A stretch of DNA of 64,000 bases, taken from Halorussus gelatinilyticus (lineage in GTDB: Archaea > Halobacteriota > Halobacteria > Halobacteriales > Haladaptataceae). The notes under the pieces are model-generated. The model saw nothing but the letters and a program-made list of their open reading frames with translations. It made no database searches and was not told the origin of the DNA. How positions within the stretch are numbered: position 1 is the stretch's first letter; each line of letters opens with the position of its first letter. The DNA lies in contig NZ_CP096658.1 of the NCBI RefSeq assembly GCF_023238445.1, positions 1,984,001-2,048,000 on the forward strand, written 5' to 3'. The translations under genes and the position numbers were made by a program. Below, piece after piece: positions 60,024 through 64,000 of the stretch.

Positions 60024-60299
60024 TTATATCACTCCTGGGGGAAGGATGGCGAGGATTCGACGGATGACGATTAGCCCGAAGATGAGAAGTCCAAGGCCAA
60101 TAATCCATTTGAGGCGTCGACGCCATTGTGGAGTAACAGAAAATGGCGCAGTCAACTCGACAGTGATGAGAAACCCGATGAGTGATATGACAAAGACGAG
60201 TTCGAGGGTGACTGAGTTGAGGAGCGTAAGGATGAAGACTGCAAGTAGCATCCATGCGGTGAATCCGTAGATGAACCGGAATCGCCGCTGTGTGGCCAT
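60024..60299 (-). CDS. Small membrane protein at the head of the moxR operon
   Basis: This 91-residue protein starts MATQRRFRFIYGFTAWMLLA and has three hydrophobic helices (VTLELVFVISLIGFLITVEL; WIIGLGLLIFGLIVIRRILA). It ends exactly where the DUF4350 gene begins, so the three minus-strand genes form one operon. I do not recognise the family beyond this context. Confidence 0.75.
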   Translation of the reverse strand: MATQRRFRFIYGFTAWMLLAVFILTLLNSVTLELVFVISLIGFLITVELTAPFSVTPQWRRRLKWIIGLGLLIFGLIVIRRILAILPPGVI

Positions 60300-60427
60300 A
60301 TGGGCTACGCAACCGAGTCATCCTTTACAAACATACCGGTTTTCCTGTTGACTTAATAGATTCTCCGTGAGTCCACTTTCACTCGACACCGATTCTATTT
60401 GGTATTCAATAGCGAACCCGTCTAGTA

Positions 60428-60595
60428 ATGAAGATATTCGAGCACGTTAGCTGGTGGAGTGAAAACGATTCATCGGCATCGCTCGTGTTTCAGTGCACAA
60501 GCTGTAACACATGTTTTGAGGTTCAGCGACAAGTGTGCCCGGAGTGTGGTGGATACGATATCGACCGACGAACTTGGACCGACGTATCGGAGTAA
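60428..60595 (+). CDS. Zinc-ribbon microprotein
   Basis: A 55-residue protein starts MKIFEHVSWWSENDSSASLV and has FQCTSCNTCFEVQ and QVCPECGGYDI, a rubredoxin-like C-x2-C...C-x2-C ribbon similar to FmdB-type regulatory proteins. It is divergent from the moxR operon across a 128-base gap, so shared regulation is possible. The short length and good cysteine pattern support a real gene. Confidence 0.7.
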   Translation: MKIFEHVSWWSENDSSASLVFQCTSCNTCFEVQRQVCPECGGYDIDRRTWTDVSE

Positions 60596-61059
60596 CTGCA
60601 ATGATTAGTCGTGCGAGCGAAGCGTCGTCCTCAGAACCCATAGTGACAAAGCTGCTGTGCAAAGCGACTGACTGCCCTGCTGGCGATCAGAGCGTGAAAG
60701 TGACTGGTTGAGCGAAAGCTGGTGAGCAGACGGTTGTTGCGTACATATCTGAAAGATAAGATAGGGGGTCGGCTGGGAGAAACGTGACTGGGTGAATAAT
60801 GGAGTCCCGATACTGTATGTTTATATACTGGGAACAGAACCAATCGAGGCGTGGGATACCCAGTTTCTCCCCAAATCCCCCAGCTGGGGTATCCCACGCC
60901 TGAGCCTGTTCTTATTGAGCAGTAGAATGTAAACGAAATATCTGAAGTTATGTAAATAAGAATGGTTAGCGGTATCAATCTCTTGGTGGTATTATAACTC
61001 TTAGTATGGAATATAGAAAGATATATTATATCTCTAGATTAAGTGTGCCTTGGTATAGC
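60596..61059. other. Intergenic region containing a long inverted repeat
   Basis: No gene was recognised. It holds the inverted repeat at 60847-60901 and AT-rich stretches that include TTTATATA (near 60820) and TATAGC (61053-61058) before the next gene. Confidence 0.4.
60847..60901. repeat. Long near-perfect inverted repeat
   Basis: AGGCGTGGGATACCCAG (60847-60863) and CTGGGGTATCCCACGCCT (60884-60901) match with one bulged base. They flank a 20-base C-rich loop. Outside, AACAG (about 60833) and CTGTT (about 60906) extend the pairing after a gap. This could be a terminator, a REP-like palindrome or a protein-binding site. Confidence 0.6.
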
Positions 61060-61536
61060 ATGACTCTTGAGCTGGAATCGGACCGACTCGTCATCGCGGC
61101 ACTCGCCACATTGTTGGTAATGCTCGGTGCGATGATGCTCGGCGGATCGCTTGGGCAAATACTGTTCTCGTACACCATCATCGCGTTCTTCGGAATGTAC
61201 GTCCTTCTCGGTGTGAAATCGACCGCCGAGCGACACGGCTGGAGGCCGTTTCTCATAACGGTTGTGACAGTCGTCGGCATCCTCGCAGTGGTGTTTTCCG
61301 CGCTCTGGCACTTCCACCATTTGAATCCAACCTACACCGATCCCGTCTACTGGCTCGGCTTCCCGCGTGCCACCGCCATCGTCGTATATGCACTCTGGAT
61401 GCCGCCAGCGCTCGTCCTGATGTTCGCCTACCCGTATCTCTTCGACGACTACATCTGGGACTCGAAAGAGATAGAGAAGTTCGACGAAATGGAGCGGACG
61501 CGGGCCACAGCGAGTGCTACTGGAGGTGACGATTGA
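61060..61536 (+). CDS. Small multi-span membrane protein coupled to the symporter
   Basis: The ATG at 61060 gives 158 residues starting MTLELESDRLVIAALATLLV. It has four helices, including FLITVVTVVGILAVVFSALW and VVYALWMPPALVLMFAYPYL, and a charged C-terminal tail ending near EKFDEMERTRATA. It overlaps the sodium/solute symporter gene by ATGA. Small membrane proteins paired this tightly with SSS symporters are known as subunits in some bacteria. The same role here is inferred. Confidence 0.8.
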   Translation: MTLELESDRLVIAALATLLVMLGAMMLGGSLGQILFSYTIIAFFGMYVLLGVKSTAERHGWRPFLITVVTVVGILAVVFSALWHFHHLNPTYTDPVYWLGFPRATAIVVYALWMPPALVLMFAYPYLFDDYIWDSKEIEKFDEMERTRATASATGGDD

Positions 61537-63017
61537 TGGCTGTCGACACGCTCGTCGCGGGCATCGTCATGGTCTACCTCCTCGGTATGTTGGGTATCGG
61601 CATCTGGGCGACCCAGAAAACCAAGAGCACTGCGGACTTCCTCATCGCTGGAAAGCGATTCGGCATCTGGGCAGTAGCATTCTCGGCGTTTGCGTCCATC
61701 ATGAGCGGGTTCGGCTTCATCGGCGGCCCCGGCCTGTTCTACCAGGGCGGGTACGCCTTCCTCTGGATCGCCATCGTCGCGCCGCTTGCCTTCCCTGTCT
61801 CATGGTTCGTATTGGGCAAGAAAATGCGACTCATGGCCGAAGTCCGGGAAATTCTTACGATTCCCGACGCGGTTTACGCCCGTTACGACAGTCAAGCCGC
61901 GCGTGGTCTCACCGCCGTCTCCGTTCTCCTCGGCGTCATTTCATATCTCGCAGTTCAGCTCAAGGCGATGGGTTTCGTGTTGAGCGAGATTCTGGGTACA
62001 AGCCAATTCGTCGCACTCGCAATCGCGGTCGGCGTCATCACCGTCTACACGGTCGGCGGGGGCATGATCGCGGGCGTTACCACCGACCTTGTCCAGGGTG
62101 TCGTGATGGTGATCGGTAGCATCATCGTGTTCGGACTCGCGCTCGACTACGGTGGTGGGCTTTCCCAGATGAGCCGCGATATCGCAGTGAATGATCCGCA
62201 GATGGCAGGTGCCTTCGGTAGCTTCCCCGTCATGCTGACGCTCTGTTGGTACTTCCTGTTCACTGTCGGCAACTCTGGCCAGCCCCACATGGCGCATAAG
62301 CTCTACATGATTCGCGACGTGAAGCTCCTCAAGTGGGGTGCACCCATTGCGGGCCTCTCCTACTTCGCGTCTTCGCTCATGATGCTTGGCATCGGCATCA
62401 GCGTTCGAGCGAGCGTTGAGACCGGTGCTATCGAAGCGCTCCAGAGCGCCGACAACGCCGCCCCCTACTTCCTGACCAACTTTACTCCGTCGCTACTTGC
62501 AGGGGTCGTGTTCGCCGCGGCGCTCGGTGCTATCATGAGCACGAGTGACGCGTTCATCAACATCGGCGCGGCGAACCTCGCTCGGGACATTCCCGAGAGC
62601 CTCGGCATCCACTTCGACACCGACCGTCAGGAACTGTGGGCACACCGAATTGCTTCCGCGACGATAATCGCTGGGTCGTTGTTCCTCGCTTACTACGCCG
62701 AGATTCTGGTCGGCCTCCTAGGCGTCGTTGGTTGGGCACTGTTCGCCAGCGCGCTGGTTCCGCTGCTCGGCATCGGACTCAATTGGGACGGCGCGACCAA
62801 GGAGGGTGCGGTCGCGTCCGCGTTCACCGCGCTTGTCCTCAATATCGGCCTCGCGATTGCCGGCGAGTTCTACGGCTTCTCGCTCCCGAATAGTGTAGTC
62901 ATCGGCGCGTTCACGCTCGTCGTCGCATCCATCGTTATGATTGTCGTCAGCTTCGCGACGTCGTCGGTGTCGCGAGAGCAGATTGCCAGTGACGTCCACA
63001 GCGTCATCACAAGTTAA
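61533..63017 (+). CDS. Sodium:solute symporter (SSS/SSF family)
   Basis: This 494-residue protein has about 13 hydrophobic helices and SSS motifs. These include TADFLIAGKRFGIWAVAFSA near the N-terminus, SGFGFIGGPGLFYQGGYAFL, and the conserved region ALGAIMSTSDAFINIGAANL. It imports a small organic solute with sodium. The substrate cannot be read from the sequence. It is translationally coupled to the small membrane protein before it. GC content returns to the chromosomal level, so this flank is probably core genome. Confidence 0.92.
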   Translation: MMAVDTLVAGIVMVYLLGMLGIGIWATQKTKSTADFLIAGKRFGIWAVAFSAFASIMSGFGFIGGPGLFYQGGYAFLWIAIVAPLAFPVSWFVLGKKMRLMAEVREILTIPDAVYARYDSQAARGLTAVSVLLGVISYLAVQLKAMGFVLSEILGTSQFVALAIAVGVITVYTVGGGMIAGVTTDLVQGVVMVIGSIIVFGLALDYGGGLSQMSRDIAVNDPQMAGAFGSFPVMLTLCWYFLFTVGNSGQPHMAHKLYMIRDVKLLKWGAPIAGLSYFASSLMMLGIGISVRASVETGAIEALQSADNAAPYFLTNFTPSLLAGVVFAAALGAIMSTSDAFINIGAANLARDIPESLGIHFDTDRQELWAHRIASATIIAGSLFLAYYAEILVGLLGVVGWALFASALVPLLGIGLNWDGATKEGAVASAFTALVLNIGLAIAGEFYGFSLPNSVVIGAFTLVVASIVMIVVSFATSSVSREQIASDVHSVITS

Positions 63018-63043
63018 CGAGGGACAACCCGGACTTTCCCGAG

Positions 63044-63715
63044 CTATTTTTCTCCATCGACGCCGATTTCGCTGTCGAACCGCGTGAAGAACTCGTTCAT
63101 GAACTGCCACCGGGACTCGCCGAGGCGACCTCCTGGTGCCGTATACAACTTCTCGAGTCGTTCCGCCGCCCATTCCCGAAGGAGTGTTACGTCCGGGTGA
63201 TTCGACGCCTCCAGGTCAGTCACAGTCGAGTTATCGATGACCGCATGTTTCTCTCCCGTTCTTCCCGATCGTTCGCCGACGATACAGGCGAGTCGAACGA
63301 TTCCGCGCGCCCCTGTGGCCTCTAATTTGTCCGCGTCGAAGAGTAACTTCGCCTCAATCGTCTCGGGATCGGGAGAGCTCGACCGGATGCTATGTGCCTC
63401 GATGCAGTGTGTGATGGCGTCGATTTGGTCAGTCGTCATCTCCACTTCCTCGGTTTCGAGGAGGGCCGTCGCTTCGCTCGCGCCCCACTCGTTATGGTCG
63501 TCGATTTCCCCGGTCCGCTCGCGCGGTCGTCCGATATCATGTAACCACGCCGCCGCAGAAAGCACGTCCCTATCGACGCTGGTTTCACACTTGTTTGCTA
63601 ACCGGAGTGATAGATCTCGGACGCGGTTAGCGTGGAAGCTGTCGTGGGCTGGGAGGGCATCCTCGTAGTAGGGCAACGCTAGTGTTCTAACGAGCGGACC
63701 TAATTCCGGGGGCAT
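63044..63715 (-). CDS. HD-domain metal-dependent phosphohydrolase
   Basis: The ATG at 63715 gives MPPELGPLVRTLALPYYEDA. The HD motifs are HDSFHANRVRDLSLRLANKC, AAAWLHDIGRPRERTG, HCIEAHSIR and LLFDADKLEATGARGI, the standard metal ligands H...HD...D. Such proteins hydrolyse nucleotides or related phosphates in the cytoplasm. It converges with the symporter gene with a 26-base gap. No specific substrate can be given. Confidence 0.9.
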   Translation of the reverse strand: MPPELGPLVRTLALPYYEDALPAHDSFHANRVRDLSLRLANKCETSVDRDVLSAAAWLHDIGRPRERTGEIDDHNEWGASEATALLETEEVEMTTDQIDAITHCIEAHSIRSSSPDPETIEAKLLFDADKLEATGARGIVRLACIVGERSGRTGEKHAVIDNSTVTDLEASNHPDVTLLREWAAERLEKLYTAPGGRLGESRWQFMNEFFTRFDSEIGVDGEK

Positions 63716-63924
63716 CGTTATTCGAGAAGTCAAATCCCAGATAGTATAGTCGTTATGGCATTCTGCCAGGTATTAAGAAACGCTCTTGCCCAGGACTCTC
63801 CAAGAAACGCATCGTAGTTTGCTTCCCTACTCGATTCGACTGCCCACCCACAACTCGGGGGGAGAGAGACGACGCCACTGTTGCGCATTTACAGTAATAG
63901 CGAGGCGAAAGCGGTGGGAGGAGG

Positions 63925-64000
63925 TTAGAGCAACATGCCGCGCTCGCTATGGGAGACTTCGACATCGGCGTCTGCGTAGAGGGGCGTCAGTAATTTCACG
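63925..64000 (-). CDS. C-terminal end of an unidentified gene (cut by window edge)
   Basis: The minus strand is open from the edge and reads TPLYADADVEVSHSERGMLL and a TAA at 63925-63927. Only 25 codons are visible. The sequence is acidic and protein-like. I cannot name the product. Confidence 0.45.
   Translation of the reverse strand, partial: VKLLTPLYADADVEVSHSERGMLL

Overview
The window looks like a halophilic archaeon (class Halobacteria). The core-type genes are GC-rich and encode very acidic proteins. Starts are mostly leaderless, with an AT-rich TATA element about 25-30 bases upstream. The genes include a TFB, a CetZ tubulin, a TrmB regulator, Tat lipoproteins, a PGF-CTERM surface protein and many haloarchaeal zinc-ribbon microproteins. 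No rRNA, complete tRNA or CRISPR array was seen.

Region 1 (1-9.7 kb) is ordinary chromosome: the start of an acyl-CoA ligase, a complete Liv-type ABC importer (livFGMH plus lipoprotein), a MinD-like ATPase operon and a TrmB-type regulator. It ends abruptly inside a pilin-like gene whose 5' end is missing. A Tat-secreted protein of lower GC abuts the break, so about 9.72 kb is probably the left edge of acquired DNA.

Region 2 (9.7-20.6 kb) is a conjugation-like module read leftward: a VirB2-like small membrane protein, a VirB6/TrbL-like polytopic protein, a zinc-finger/membrane protein, a PrgI-like protein and a VirB4 ATPase. Downstream lies a stand-alone intein-like protein with a LAGLIDADG domain and degenerate splice-site residues. 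Upstream lie an element-encoded TFB and a SWIM zinc-finger protein. No relaxase or VirD4 is visible.

Region 3 (20.7-34.9 kb) is mosaic: a broken IS5-type transposase, a DUF7563-like zinc microprotein, two divergent surface proteins (PGF-CTERM and PGF-pre-PGF), a broken TnpB, a three-gene MacB/LolCDE-type ABC exporter, a YdjM-like membrane hydrolase and a CetZ. It closes with about 1 kb of decayed plasmid- or virus-like genes.

Region 4 (34.9-46.2 kb) is a cell-surface glycan island: four GT4 glycosyltransferases, a flippase, a membrane-anchored GT2 enzyme, an NAD-dependent sugar epimerase and a winged-helix regulator. The part at 38.4-41.5 kb is strikingly AT-rich. Decayed fragments of an epimerase and a tyrosine recombinase, plus a tRNA-3'-end-like stretch, sit at 41.6-42.8 kb.

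Region 5 (46.3-52.5 kb) is decaying plasmid- or virus-derived DNA: a small plasmid-type gene, an 18-bp palindrome, mutually exclusive hairpins in front of a cysteine-rich microprotein, several multiply broken genes, a DUF1616 gene with an in-frame stop, a large polytopic membrane protein and a second integrase remnant.

Region 6 (52.4-60.6 kb) is a MoxR/DUF58-type cluster: an Ig-repeat membrane protein, DUF58 and two membrane partners, then MoxR, a DUF4350 protein and a small membrane protein on the other strand. Region 7 (61-64 kb) returns to metabolic genes: a sodium/solute symporter with a small membrane partner, an HD hydrolase, and the end of one more gene at the window edge.
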